Assembly (NCBI GenBank): GCA_900545885.1
Contig: URAF01000002.1
Coordinates: 99,951 to 163,950, forward strand
Source: an uncultured Eubacteriales bacterium
GTDB lineage: Bacteria; Bacillota; Clostridia; Christensenellales; CAG-917
Length of the DNA: 64,000 nt
Direction: 5' to 3'
Positions 33,707 to 42,684 of this stretch are shown in pieces. How positions within the stretch are numbered: position 1 is the first letter of the stretch; each line of letters begins with the position of its first letter. Made by a program: the position numbers and the translations under genes. Below the pieces are notes generated by a model. That model was not told the origin of the DNA. It worked only from the letters and a program-made list of their open reading frames with translations, and searched no databases.

Positions 33707-34088
33707 GGTTGAAAACATAATCGCGAAAATCAAGCAACCTGCATAGCACCTTTAAGACGCAAGAAACAGCGAACCTAGGAAAATCTTGATTAAAACACGT
33801 ATCGTGTTTCAAGCGAGCAATGCGATATATGCGCGCAAAATCGACACTGCAACAGTTCCTTTCCCGATAGCTGCAATCATGTGCTAAATTACAGACAGAA
33901 ACTCAGTAGCTGTGCATTGTATGAACAGTATAAAATACACGAAGTGTGTTTATTTTGATAAAAAGAAAATAGCATAAAACACGATACGTGTATAAATTAT
34001 TCAAAATTGACAGTATAACTGTCTCGCAAACAGCAACCTGATGTTTCGTAATCGAAACAGTGGGAATAAATTATGGGAGGTAATTCCT
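33707..34088 (+). promoter_or_regulatory. Palindrome-rich gap between the T-box and trpB
   Basis: This 380-base stretch has no gene but several inverted repeats: AAACACG-TAT-CGTGTTT (33793-33809), ACAC-GAA-GTGT (33939-33949), ACACG-ATA-CGTGT (33979-33991), GACAGT-ATA-ACTGTC (34009-34023) and GTTTCG-TAAT-CGAAAC (34043-34058). The first and third share CACG-N3-CGTG. They look like protein-binding sites or RNA hairpins in the trpB leader; GGGAGG just before 34089 is the trpB ribosome site. Confidence 0.5.
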
Positions 34089-35468
34089 ATGAGCAACAAA
34101 AAAGAGATACCTTATAAGATTTATTTGTCAGAAAACGAGATGCCTAAGGAATGGTACAACGTGCGCGCCGATATGCGTACCGACCACAGACCTCTCCTTA
34201 ATCCTGCAACATTGCAGCCTGTCACGCTTTCTGATCTGGAACCCGTCTTTTGTACCGAACTTGCAAAGCAGGAACTGAACGATAGAGACGCTTATATAGA
34301 AATTCCCGAGGAAGTGCGCAATTTCTATAAGATGTATCGTCCGTCTCCGCTGGTGCGTGCGTATTGCCTTGAAAAAGCGCTTGATACACCTGCAGAGATT
34401 TATTATAAGTTCGAAGGCAACAACACAAGCGGAAGCCACAAACTGAACAGCGCTATTGCACAGGCTTATTATGCGAAGAAACAGGGGTTGAAAGGCGTCA
34501 CCACCGAAACAGGCGCCGGACAATGGGGTACTGCTCTCAGTATGGCGTGTGGATACTTCGGACTTGATCTTACGGTTTATATGGTCAGGTGTTCTTACGA
34601 ACAGAAACCGCAGCGCCGCACCGTCATGCAGACATACGGCGCAAAAGTCATTGCATCGCCCTCTGATACTACGGAAGTAGGACGCAGAATGCTTGCGGAA
34701 AATCCCAACAATACAAGCGGAAGTCTCGGTACGGCCATTTCCGAAGCTGTGGAAGTCGCGACCAAAACCGAAGGAACGCGTTATGTTCTCGGCAGTGTTC
34801 TGAATCAGGTTATGCTGCACCAGTCGATAATCGGACTTGAAAGCAAAATAGCCCTTGAAAAGTATGACGTCTATCCCGATATCGTAATCGGTTGCGCGGG
34901 CGGCGGAAGCAACCTCGGTGGACTTATGTCGCCTTTCATGCGTGATAAATTAAAAGGGCAGGCAAAAACGAAGTTTATCGCGGTCGAGCCTATGAGTTGT
35001 CCCTCTCTTACGCGCGGTAAATTTGCATACGACTATTGCGATACCGGAAAAGTCACGCCTCTTGCGAAGATGTACACATTGGGTAGCGGATTTATTCCTG
35101 CCGCATCTCACGCGGGCGGATTGCGTTATCACGGCATGAGTCCTATTCTCAGCCAACTCTATCACGACGGATATATCGATGAGGCCCGTGCTGTAAGTCA
35201 GGTCGACATTTTCGATGCGGCGGTCAAATTTGCAAGAGTCGAGGGTATTCTGCCGGCACCCGAATCCGCGCACGCAATTAAAGTGGCGGTAGACGAAGCA
35301 TTAAAGTGCAAAGAGAGCGGAGAAAAGAAAGTTATACTCTTCGGTCTTACGGGAACAGGGTATTTCGATCTGATTTCTTACGAACGTTTCCTCAACGGTA
35401 CGTTGAAAGACGCACCTCCTACAGATGAGTCGCTTGCCGCAGGCGAAAGCTGTCTGCCGAATGTCTGA
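34089..35468 (+). CDS. trpB: Tryptophan synthase beta chain, TrpB2-type
   Basis: A 459-residue PLP enzyme that joins indole and serine to give tryptophan. Residues typical of the longer TrpB2 group: RPSPLVRAYCLEKAL, the PLP lysine in NNTSGSHKLNSAIAQAYYAK, TETGAGQWGTALSMA, the phosphate-binding CAGGGSNLGG, and FGLTGTGYFD at the C-terminus. No trpA or other trp gene is adjacent, so it probably serves indole salvage rather than the full pathway. The ATG at 34089 follows GGGAGG; an upstream in-frame ATG lies in a palindrome without a ribosome site. Control is through the Trp T-box. Confidence 0.93.
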   Translation: MSNKKEIPYKIYLSENEMPKEWYNVRADMRTDHRPLLNPATLQPVTLSDLEPVFCTELAKQELNDRDAYIEIPEEVRNFYKMYRPSPLVRAYCLEKALDTPAEIYYKFEGNNTSGSHKLNSAIAQAYYAKKQGLKGVTTETGAGQWGTALSMACGYFGLDLTVYMVRCSYEQKPQRRTVMQTYGAKVIASPSDTTEVGRRMLAENPNNTSGSLGTAISEAVEVATKTEGTRYVLGSVLNQVMLHQSIIGLESKIALEKYDVYPDIVIGCAGGGSNLGGLMSPFMRDKLKGQAKTKFIAVEPMSCPSLTRGKFAYDYCDTGKVTPLAKMYTLGSGFIPAASHAGGLRYHGMSPILSQLYHDGYIDEARAVSQVDIFDAAVKFARVEGILPAPESAHAIKVAVDEALKCKESGEKKVILFGLTGTGYFDLISYERFLNGTLKDAPPTDESLAAGESCLPNV

Positions 35469-35545
35469 TGTGAGGTCAGAAAAAGCGATAGCATGTGTGA
35501 TTGCAAGCGCTTGGTCGCGTAACACAAAATTATTCAAAATCAATA

Positions 35546-35578
35546 AAAACGGCCTTTCAAGACGAAAGGCCGTTTTTC
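35546..35578 (+). terminator. Intrinsic terminator of trpB
   Basis: AAAACGGCCTTTC and GAAAGGCCGTTTT form a 13-base stem with a 5-base loop and a T-run. Confidence 0.88.
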
Positions 35579-36827
35579 ATATATTGCGATTATTTAACAT
35601 TGTTGCTTGAGCAGGTAAGTTGCTCATATCAGATTATTGCCAACAACAGCAGACGCATCTTAAAGTTTTCTGCGGAAATGTCTATGAAAAAACTATAGCG
35701 GTTTGATGTAGGGCAACTTGCAAAGTTAAGCAGGGTAGAGTCGTATGCGGTGTTAGTTGTGTATGAATTAATAGCTTCGAACTTTTGTGCTTAGCTCAAG
35801 TAACATTCATGCAATTATCGGCTTGCAATAAAAAATGCCTAAAGCGTTTACACGTCTTTGTTTCTATGTATTAATTCAATAAGTATGTGACGGCATGACA
35901 TGCTGCTATCGATCTGTTTTGCTTTGTAACATGCAACTAAATCGCTATAATGGCTTTTTGTTGGAACATACATTTATATGATTGGCTTGTGCGTGCATCG
36001 CGAATTATTGCCGATATGTTTAATTTTGTTTAGACAATATATTTTTCTTTTGTTAATTAAGCCAACTTCGGCCATTGCGTTGATTATGGTTCATGTGCCT
36101 TGAAAAGTTATTTGTAAAGCATGGATTTGTGTCGGAAGTATCCGAATTGACAATGAAGTGTTAGAACATACCATATTTGTAGACAAAGACGATAAAATCG
36201 GCTAAGGAATTGCGGAAGAAAAGAGAAAATCAAATAAAAAACAAGAAAATTAGCCATTAGGGCGCTGTTTTGGTGCGGAGCAATTTATAAGGCGTAGGAA
36301 CAATTTAAAATCTGCGAACAAAGCTGTTTTGCTGTCGGAAGTGAAGAAAATGACAGAATTGGACGTGCTTTCTGCACGGAGAAAGAAAATGCCTGAAAAC
36401 ATCTAAAATGCCTGAAAGTATTATATTTGGCTTGAAAAACTACTTTTGAAAACCATTGTTTTTATAATACTTTTCTTCAAAAGAGTCATTTTTAGAATTG
36501 TCGGGGCGACAAGCAGTGCAAAATTTCTTCTTTCGAATAACAGTAATGAAATGACAATTAACATTGGAAAAACATAGTATTTATTGAAGATTATGGCGTA
36601 GTTTAAGTAAAATCGGGCATTTTTCAGGTGTTGACAGGCTTTTGAGAGTTTTGAAAGATACCCTGTTGGCAATTTTTGAGAAAATTTGAAAAAAATGATT
36701 AGCTTTTGTGGCTTTGTACTGTGTAAATTTCGTAGACGCGATTTGTTTTGAAAATCTGCTTTTTGTAGGCGTTGCTTTATTCTTGCGGATATTGTTCGTC
36801 ATCGGAATTAAGCTGAATTTTTGTTGC
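35579..36827. other. AT-rich gene desert of about 1.25 kb
   Basis: No frame here has a ribosome site, normal codon use and a recognisable product. A 13-base direct repeat AAAATGCCTGAAA occurs at 36386-36398 and 36405-36417. Composition is clearly more AT-rich than the flanking genes. It may hold decayed genes or an unrecognised RNA. Confidence 0.5.
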
Positions 36828-36856
36828 TGTACATTTTTTTTGTTTTATTGTATAAT
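36828..36856 (+). promoter_or_regulatory. Probable promoter of the ClC gene
   Basis: TGTACA (36828-36833) and TATAAT (36851-36856) are 17 bases apart, about 110 bases before the start codon. The leader between them and the gene is G/C-rich and could fold, but it matches no riboswitch I know. Confidence 0.55.
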
Positions 36857-36969
36857 GTAACATATTTATTATGAATAACTGCACTGCCTGTTCTTTTGTC
36901 AGGGTTTAGGGGCGGTCGCGGCTGTTGCTGCCCGAACGCATGCAAAGCGTTTCGGCTCGCGAGGTGGCG

Positions 36970-38346
36970 ATGAAGATAACGTACATTGAATCCGGCGATT
37001 TCGACGATGCTGTGATTGCATCTTCGCCGAAAGACTATTTTCTGTTTAAGGTGCTTCCCGTGCTTACACGCAGTGCCGCCGTTGGCGTTGTCGTGGGAGT
37101 GCTGATTACTCTTTTCAATTTGCTGCTCGAATTGTCTGCCGATTTTGCCGTGATAGTCGGTGAAGAATTGCAGGAGCATAAGAAGTTCATTGCACTGTAT
37201 TTTGTGTGCATGATTTTGATTGCCGTGTTTATGACATGGTTCACAAAGAAAATTCCGGAAGCGCGCGGCAGTGGCATTCCGCGTACGGAAGCAATGATGT
37301 GCGGCAAAAAAGAGATGAAGTGGTGGACGATGTGCTTTGCCACCGTTGCGGGAAGCTGTGTCTCATTTATTGCGGGCATTCCCGTCGGAGCGGAAGGGCC
37401 GTCCGTTCAGTTCGGCGGTGGTCTCGGTGCGGGAATAGAGGAGTGCGGACGGGGTAGAATTCTCTCTTCTAAGCGCTATGTCGCAAACAGCGGTGTTGCC
37501 GCAGGTGTGGCGGGAGCGTTCATTGCTCCCTTCACGGGAATACTGTTCGTCATTGAGGAAGTGCAAAGAAAGTTCAATCCTTTGATGCTTGCATCGGTGT
37601 GCACTTCGGTTATGTTTGCAATTTCCTTGCGTAACGGACTTGGCGATGCGCTTGGAATGAAAGAAATTTATTTTGAAGCGGCAACACTTTCGGCTGTACC
37701 CGGCAATTTCTTGTGGATATCTTTGATTGCGGGAATTTTCGCCGCACTTGCCGCAAGACTTTTCAACATATCGATACTTGCGACTGATAATCTTTCGGCG
37801 AAGTCACGCTTGCCGCGTTTTGTGCCGTTGGTTGTTTTGTTCGTTATAGTTGCTGTCGTCAACATTTTCGTTCCCGACAACATTGGTGGCGGTACGGTGA
37901 TCATAAACGGTATTCTCGACGGCAACTACGATTGGAGCAGATTACTTATGCTGCTTGCAATCAAATTCTGTCTTGTCGTTATGGTTTTCCGTGCGGCACC
38001 GACCGGCGGAATGATGGTTCCTATGCTGGCATTGGGTGCAATGCTCGGGGCACTTGTCGGATTTATCGGAGTCGCTGCTGGTATGTCGACTGCGTGCGTG
38101 CCGGTTGTGGCGCTGATAACGATGTGTGCGTTTTTCGGTTCCTGTATAGGTGCGCCGCTCACGGTAGTGGCGTTGTTTGCCGAAACGACGGGTAGAGTGG
38201 ATTGTCTGTTGCCTGCCGTGATTGCGATTTTCGTTTCGGCGATTATAAGCAGACTGCTCAAACAACCCGCGCTTTACGACACTTTGTGGGAGCGTGAAAT
38301 TCATCGCGACGCCATGGCGTTTGTGAAATCTTCGGCGACTGAATAA
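36970..38346 (+). CDS. ClC-type chloride channel or H+/Cl- exchanger
   Basis: A 458-residue voltage-gated ClC-family protein with the expected 10 or so membrane helices. The selectivity motifs are GSGIP at residues 100-104, GAEGP at 140-144 (usual form GREGP; the gating Glu is kept, the Arg is Ala) and GGMMVP in the third position (usual GxFxP). The proton-pathway features cannot be fixed by eye. No CBS domains follow. I start at the ATG at 36970, which follows GAGGTG; the ATG 45 bases earlier has no ribosome site. It stands alone. Confidence 0.9.
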   Translation: MKITYIESGDFDDAVIASSPKDYFLFKVLPVLTRSAAVGVVVGVLITLFNLLLELSADFAVIVGEELQEHKKFIALYFVCMILIAVFMTWFTKKIPEARGSGIPRTEAMMCGKKEMKWWTMCFATVAGSCVSFIAGIPVGAEGPSVQFGGGLGAGIEECGRGRILSSKRYVANSGVAAGVAGAFIAPFTGILFVIEEVQRKFNPLMLASVCTSVMFAISLRNGLGDALGMKEIYFEAATLSAVPGNFLWISLIAGIFAALAARLFNISILATDNLSAKSRLPRFVPLVVLFVIVAVVNIFVPDNIGGGTVIINGILDGNYDWSRLLMLLAIKFCLVVMVFRAAPTGGMMVPMLALGAMLGALVGFIGVAAGMSTACVPVVALITMCAFFGSCIGAPLTVVALFAETTGRVDCLLPAVIAIFVSAIISRLLKQPALYDTLWEREIHRDAMAFVKSSATE

Positions 38347-38491
38347 ATTATGTATGTCAGCGTTGCAAAATTGGGTGTTTTGGTGAGTAAACAAGCGAAA
38401 AATTTTTTAATCGCGAGTAAGTAAACACGAGTTGATTGATTGTTGAGTTCAGACAAAAGTCGGAATAATTTTGTGAAAAGGTGCTCGTTGA

Positions 38492-39787
38492 ATGAGTGGA
38501 GTCATGAAAGAGGGGAAAATGGATATATCAGAAGTCAAAATCATAAACGTATCCGCTGAATTGCAAAAAAAGGCAAAACGTAACGTTTCGAGAAGAAAAG
38601 CATTGACCGCGTGTGTAATACTGCTGGTTGTGGCGATTGCGTTCGTTGTTTTTTTCAGTGTTGTTCTGAATGCGCGGAGTCTAGGTGTGGGGATCGGGAG
38701 TACGGACGGCGCGTACAAAACCGTACTTGCGAATATTGAAGGCATAAGCGCCGCTAATCCTAAAATAGTGGATATTGCTATGCTCGGAGCGCACGACGCG
38801 AATACTGCATCAATACAGTACGGCAATCCGCTTGACGGTGAGGGCGAAAACGGTATTTTGGGCAAAGTATATCCCGTGAGCAAAGGTTTCCAGTACCGTT
38901 ACGCCGTGACACAAACGGTTTCGGTCGGACAAATTCTTCTTCAAGGCGCAAGGTTTCTGCATTTGAAATATTCTTACTATAACGGCGATTGGGTTGCTTG
39001 CCATTCGATTACGGGCAGAGCGCTCGAACAAGACGTCGTCGAAGTGCTGCGGTTTTTGGAAGACGCGAAAGGCGAAGTCGTAGTGCTGTTGTTCCAGCCC
39101 GGATATTTCGGTGACCAGAGTTTCGACACTTTCCACGACTGGCTTGCGGGCGTCACATATAACGGAAAAAATCTGTTTGACTACATATATTACGGAGAGG
39201 TCAATACCTACGGACTTAACAGAAAGTATGCGGATGATGAGGAAAAAGTCAATCTTTACGACCTCACGTACAACGACGTGACCCAAAACGGAACAAAATC
39301 GGGAGTTGTGCTTTTGGACAGAAACGACGGGGAAACAGATTATAATCATTTTACGGAAAAAAGCGAGTATTCCGACTACTTTTTCGATATGGACAGCAAT
39401 GCAGAACACGAATGGCACGATTCCATCGGTGAACAGTCGCTTGTAAACGGTATAAACGATTTTTATTGCGAATTGTCTGAAGATTACTTTGCCGAGTATA
39501 AGTTGAGGGTAAATCAGGCACAGGCGGCGTTTTCGGTTGCATCGGCGGGTGACGTTTTCCGTTCAATCGGGGCGTGGTCGCTTCTGAAATTCGCAGAAGA
39601 GTACAACGCAAACTTGTTGGATAACGAACTGTTTGACGAATGGCTCAAAATGATGCCGATATTCCAGGTGGATTTTGTCAACAGCGATTATAAGGACTTC
39701 AACCGTAGGGTAAACGAGAAAATCAGGGCACGCAACGTAGAGATTGTGGAAGAGTTGCTTGCGGAACTTGCGGAAGGTGAAATATGA
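38492..39787 (+). CDS. Membrane-anchored PI-PLC-like phosphodiesterase
   Basis: A 431-residue protein with one N-terminal membrane helix (about residues 38-60) and an extracytoplasmic PLC-like TIM-barrel domain. The two catalytic histidines of PI-specific phospholipase C are visible as His101 in MLGAHDANT and His171 in WVACHSITG. The strand that normally reads RxxDxR is RFLHLKY, so the Asp and Arg positions are altered and activity or substrate may differ. Three ATGs are possible (38492, 38504, 38519); the last has the best site (GAGGGG). Its stop overlaps the next gene, a phosphatase (ATGA). It may hydrolyse lipid headgroups or lipoteichoic-type phosphodiesters; this is inference. Confidence 0.72.
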   Translation: MSGVMKEGKMDISEVKIINVSAELQKKAKRNVSRRKALTACVILLVVAIAFVVFFSVVLNARSLGVGIGSTDGAYKTVLANIEGISAANPKIVDIAMLGAHDANTASIQYGNPLDGEGENGILGKVYPVSKGFQYRYAVTQTVSVGQILLQGARFLHLKYSYYNGDWVACHSITGRALEQDVVEVLRFLEDAKGEVVVLLFQPGYFGDQSFDTFHDWLAGVTYNGKNLFDYIYYGEVNTYGLNRKYADDEEKVNLYDLTYNDVTQNGTKSGVVLLDRNDGETDYNHFTEKSEYSDYFFDMDSNAEHEWHDSIGEQSLVNGINDFYCELSEDYFAEYKLRVNQAQAAFSVASAGDVFRSIGAWSLLKFAEEYNANLLDNELFDEWLKMMPIFQVDFVNSDYKDFNRRVNEKIRARNVEIVEELLAELAEGEI

Positions 39788-40323
39788 AAATATATCTTGT
39801 CAGACACGGACAAACGGACTTGAATATTCAGAAAAGAATGCAGGGGAGAAAAGGGTTGCCGCTGAACGCCGAAGGTTTGCGGCAGGCTGCCGAAACTGCG
39901 GAAAAACTCCGTGACGTGAAATTTGACGTCGTTTATTCTTCGCCGCAGGAAAGAGCGGTGCAGACCGCGAAAATCGTATCGCGCGGAGCGGAAGTTCTGA
40001 CGGACGAACGTTTGCAACCTTTTGACGTGGGAAGTGCCGACAATCAGGTGATAGACGAAAATATGAAACTCACGGTTGGACTTATCCCCGACACGAGATT
40101 TTATACGGGCGTCGAAGACCCGAAAGCGTTTATTGCAAGGATTTTCGGGTTTATGAACGAACTTGTTTCAAAGTACGGCAAAAGCGACGCGGTTATAATG
40201 ATAGCGGGGCACAAATGTACAACGGGCTGTATCGACTGCTTTTTCAACGTTATGCCGTCGGACGGCGACTTTTTCTCTCGTTCGGTCAAAAACGGACAAT
40301 TCAGACTGTACGATGTGGATTAA
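39784..40323 (+). CDS. Histidine phosphatase family protein
   Basis: A 179-residue phosphoglycerate-mutase-like enzyme. The phospho-histidine is in LVRHGQTDLN (RHG at residues 7-9), followed by the conserved RMQGRKGLPLNAEGLRQA, the YSSPQERAVQTA segment and the second catalytic His in MIAGHKCTTG. It removes phosphate from a small molecule or phosphoprotein. The ATG overlaps the stop of the PI-PLC-like gene, so the two are translated together and may act in sequence, although one is extracytoplasmic and the other cytoplasmic. A terminator follows at 40422. Confidence 0.88.
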   Translation: MKIYLVRHGQTDLNIQKRMQGRKGLPLNAEGLRQAAETAEKLRDVKFDVVYSSPQERAVQTAKIVSRGAEVLTDERLQPFDVGSADNQVIDENMKLTVGLIPDTRFYTGVEDPKAFIARIFGFMNELVSKYGKSDAVIMIAGHKCTTGCIDCFFNVMPSDGDFFSRSVKNGQFRLYDVD

Positions 40324-40421
40324 TGCATAATTATTCATAATTGCGAATAAAAGTGGCGAAACCACACATAAAATTTTGTTATTGCAAATATTCTGATTGC
40401 TATATGCATTAAATTACAAGA

Positions 40422-40446
40422 AAAACGCCGCGATTGCGGCGTTTTG
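40422..40446. terminator. Intrinsic terminator
   Basis: AAAACGCCGC and GCGGCGTTTT around a 4-base loop; it can serve both convergent genes. Confidence 0.82.
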
Positions 40447-40475
40447 AATTGGTTTTTAGGTAAGTTGCAACTCTT

Positions 40476-41561
40476 TTACAACAAGCCTTTTGATTTGAAA
40501 AAGTTTTCGTTGTAGACTACGGACGGGTGGTCGGGGTCTATTTCGCGCGCGGTTTTGTGGCATTTCAGGGATTTTTCCGTGTCGCCGAGTTTGTAGTAGC
40601 AAAGCGTCAGGTCGAGTAAGGGCGTCATTGCTCTGGTTTCTGGTGCGTCGAAGTCGCCGAAGTGAGAGTAGTCTTTGGAATTGAGTGCGTTAGAATACCA
40701 GAAAGCCGCTTCTTCCCATTTTTCGTCCGCTTTGAAAAAGCTGCCGATTTTGCAAAGTACGGCTGAGCGCGGAGGTCCGAAACGGAAACTTCTGAACAGC
40801 GTTTCGAGTGCGCGGTCGCGGTCGTTGAGCCGCAGGTAACAGTCCGAAAGGACTTTGCACGCTTCGATTTTGTTTATACACCAGCCTTCTTTCATCGATA
40901 TCATTGCTTCGAGGACGGCGGCAGCTTCGTCGTAAAGCCTGTTGTTGTAAAGCTCGCGGCCATAATAAAACTTGTTGCGGGCGTCCAGAACCATTCCTTT
41001 TGAAATGTTTTTCTGGTAAATTTCGAGGTTTCGCCGTCCGCGTTCTTTGGGCGAACGTCTGTGTTGGATATGGAAATCGGCAAAGTCTATCGTGCCCGAC
41101 GGAACTATGCATTCGTGCACGCATCCCAGCCATTGTACTCCTGCCGCAAGCCGAAGTATGCGTTCGCGGTAGAAATGGTAGGTTGTGTTGCCTTTTGCGT
41201 CAAAGGAAACGTCGTAACTGCAAAACAACGCGTCGACGGGTTTTTCTTTGAGTTTTTCTTTGATTTCAATTAGTTTTTTCAGGTTTTCTTCGTTCACGAC
41301 GTCGTCGGCGTCCATCCACATTGCGTATTCGCAGGTTGCTTTGGAAAAAGAGTAGTTCCTTGCCGCCGAAAAATCGTCGCACCATTCGAAATCGTATATC
41401 TTGTCGGTGTAGCGTGCCGCTGTTTCTTTGGTTTTGTCCGTCGACCCCGTGTCGACGATGACGATTTCGTCGGTTGCCGCGCATACGCTGTCAAGGGCGC
41501 GTGCAAGTACGTCTTCCTCGTCTTTTACAATCATACAAAGCGATAATGTTATTGAGCTCAT
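40476..41561 (-). CDS. Family 2 glycosyltransferase with C-terminal TPR-like region
   Basis: A 361-residue protein. The GT-A domain opens with SLCMIVKDEEDVLARALDSV, has the nucleotide site IVDTGSTDKTKE and the metal-binding MWMDADDVV, and matches the SunS/YfdH-like group that is often found with TPR helices. From about residue 185 on, helical repeats (around AAAVLEAMISMKEGWC and CYYKLGDTEKSLKCHK) are TPR-like. It has no membrane helix and is cytoplasmic. The ATG at 41561 follows AGAGAGG; a GTG two codons earlier is less likely. It is divergent from a collagen-like gene with a 76-base gap; glycosylation of that Thr-rich protein is a reasonable inference. Confidence 0.87.
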   Translation of the reverse strand: MSSITLSLCMIVKDEEDVLARALDSVCAATDEIVIVDTGSTDKTKETAARYTDKIYDFEWCDDFSAARNYSFSKATCEYAMWMDADDVVNEENLKKLIEIKEKLKEKPVDALFCSYDVSFDAKGNTTYHFYRERILRLAAGVQWLGCVHECIVPSGTIDFADFHIQHRRSPKERGRRNLEIYQKNISKGMVLDARNKFYYGRELYNNRLYDEAAAVLEAMISMKEGWCINKIEACKVLSDCYLRLNDRDRALETLFRSFRFGPPRSAVLCKIGSFFKADEKWEEAAFWYSNALNSKDYSHFGDFDAPETRAMTPLLDLTLCYYKLGDTEKSLKCHKTAREIDPDHPSVVYNENFFKSKGLL

Positions 41562-41637
41562 TCGCACCTCTCTTACGGTTTATTTATATGATGTAAGAGA
41601 AAGGTTTGTTGTTTACATAAAAAAGGAGGAATCAAAT

Positions 41638-42423
41638 ATGGCGATAAACAGAATTTGCAGTGTGTGCAGGTGCTATCCTTGCCGCTGTAATCAGACGCAG
41701 ACCGTCGCTCCGAGATGCAATCCCTGTTGCGCGGGACCGACGGGTCCGACAGGTCCGCGAGGTCCGATAGGTCCGCAAGGCAATACGGGACCGACGGGTC
41801 CTTCTGCGGTCACCGTAACCGTCGGCAACACCATTACGGGCGATCCCGGTACCAATGCGTCCGTAACCGAAACTACAGGTCCGAACGCCGTTCTTACTTT
41901 CACCATACCGAGAGGCGACGTAGGACCGACGGGTCCCACCGGTCCTACCGGTCCGACAGGACCTACGGGGCCGACAGGTCCGCAAGGCCCGCAGGGAACG
42001 CAAGGCGTTCAGGGTATCCAAGGTCTGCAAGGCGCGCAAGGCGTAACGGGTCCGACGGGGCCTACGGGAGCAACGGGCTCGGCGGGTACTGCAGGTGCAA
42101 CCGGTCCTACGGGAGCAGACGGCGCGACGGGAGCTACAGGTCCTACGGGACCCACAGGTGCAACGGGTGCGGAAGGTCCGCAGGGCACACAGGGACTGCA
42201 AGGCGATACGGGTGCCACGGGCGACACCGGCGCAACGGGTGAAACGGGACCGACAGGACCTACGGGAGCAACGGGCCCGACAGGACCTACGGGACCGACG
42301 GGGTCTATATCTCCTGCGGGTGCGGTTGTAGACATCAGTACCAGTGCGGGCACGGAATCCCTTGCCGAAAAAATCAACGAATTGCTTGCTTCGCTTCGCG
42401 CAGGCGGCATAATTCAGAACTGA
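41638..42423 (+). CDS. Collagen-like Gly-X-Y repeat protein
   Basis: A 261-residue protein. A Cys-rich head (CSVCRCYPCRC, then CNPCC) is followed by a short GPT block (residues 33-55), a non-repeat insert (about 56-92, SAVTVTVGNTITGDPG...) and a long Gly-X-Y block (about 93-222) that is mainly GPT/GAT/GPQ. A 40-residue tail (VVDISTSAGTESLAEKINEL) may trimerise it. There is no signal peptide. Such proteins in spore formers are exosporium or surface filaments (BclA-like), usually glycosylated on Thr. AAAAGGAGG precedes the ATG. The divergent neighbour is a glycosyltransferase. Sporulation role is inference. Confidence 0.88.
   Translation: MAINRICSVCRCYPCRCNQTQTVAPRCNPCCAGPTGPTGPRGPIGPQGNTGPTGPSAVTVTVGNTITGDPGTNASVTETTGPNAVLTFTIPRGDVGPTGPTGPTGPTGPTGPTGPQGPQGTQGVQGIQGLQGAQGVTGPTGPTGATGSAGTAGATGPTGADGATGATGPTGPTGATGAEGPQGTQGLQGDTGATGDTGATGETGPTGPTGATGPTGPTGPTGSISPAGAVVDISTSAGTESLAEKINELLASLRAGGIIQN
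41914..42306 (+). repeat. 9-base-periodic collagen-coding repeats
   Basis: GGNCCNACNGG-type units (Gly-Pro-Thr and variants Gly-Ala-Thr, Gly-Pro-Gln) repeat without interruption. Near-identical stretches of GGTCCTACCGGTCC type make this segment prone to length change by slippage. Confidence 0.85.
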
Positions 42424-42439
42424 CAACAACGACAACGGA

Positions 42440-42469
42440 AAAAAGGCAGTCCTTCGGGACTGCTTTTTC
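42440..42469 (+). terminator. Intrinsic terminator
   Basis: AAAAGGCAGTCC-TTCG-GGACTGCTTTTT, a stable UUCG tetraloop hairpin with a T-run. Confidence 0.9.
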
Positions 42470-42684
42470 TTTTGTCTTTGGACTTTAATACTACAATTAT
42501 TTTAGCGGTTTTTGCGGAATAATTAAATCTGCGTGGTGTTGTAATGCAAAAATTAATTTTGTTTAAACGTTTTTTCATTGCATAAAAATTAAATTTCGAT
42601 TTATTAAAAGCGATAAATTTTGAAATTTATATTGTATTTCCTTGAAAAGTGAAGTATATTTTAGATGATTTAATAAAAATTTAA

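Noticed and set aside
36190..36400. Possible decayed XRE-type regulator (a Leu-Arg-Lys-Lys-Arg-Glu-Asn-like start)
   Set aside because: Stops interrupt the frame almost at once and the similarity is too short to support a pseudogene.
36421..36672. 83-codon minus-strand frame in the gene desert
   Set aside because: No ribosome site, AT-driven hydrophobic residues, no similarity to known proteins.
36857..36969. Fluoride riboswitch before the ClC gene
   Set aside because: Considered because ClC-F genes often have one, but the conserved fluoride-aptamer core is absent and the protein is not of the ClC-F type.
41914..42306. CRISPR-like repeat array
   Set aside because: The repeats are 9-base periodic, in frame, and encode Gly-X-Y triplets; there are no spacers.
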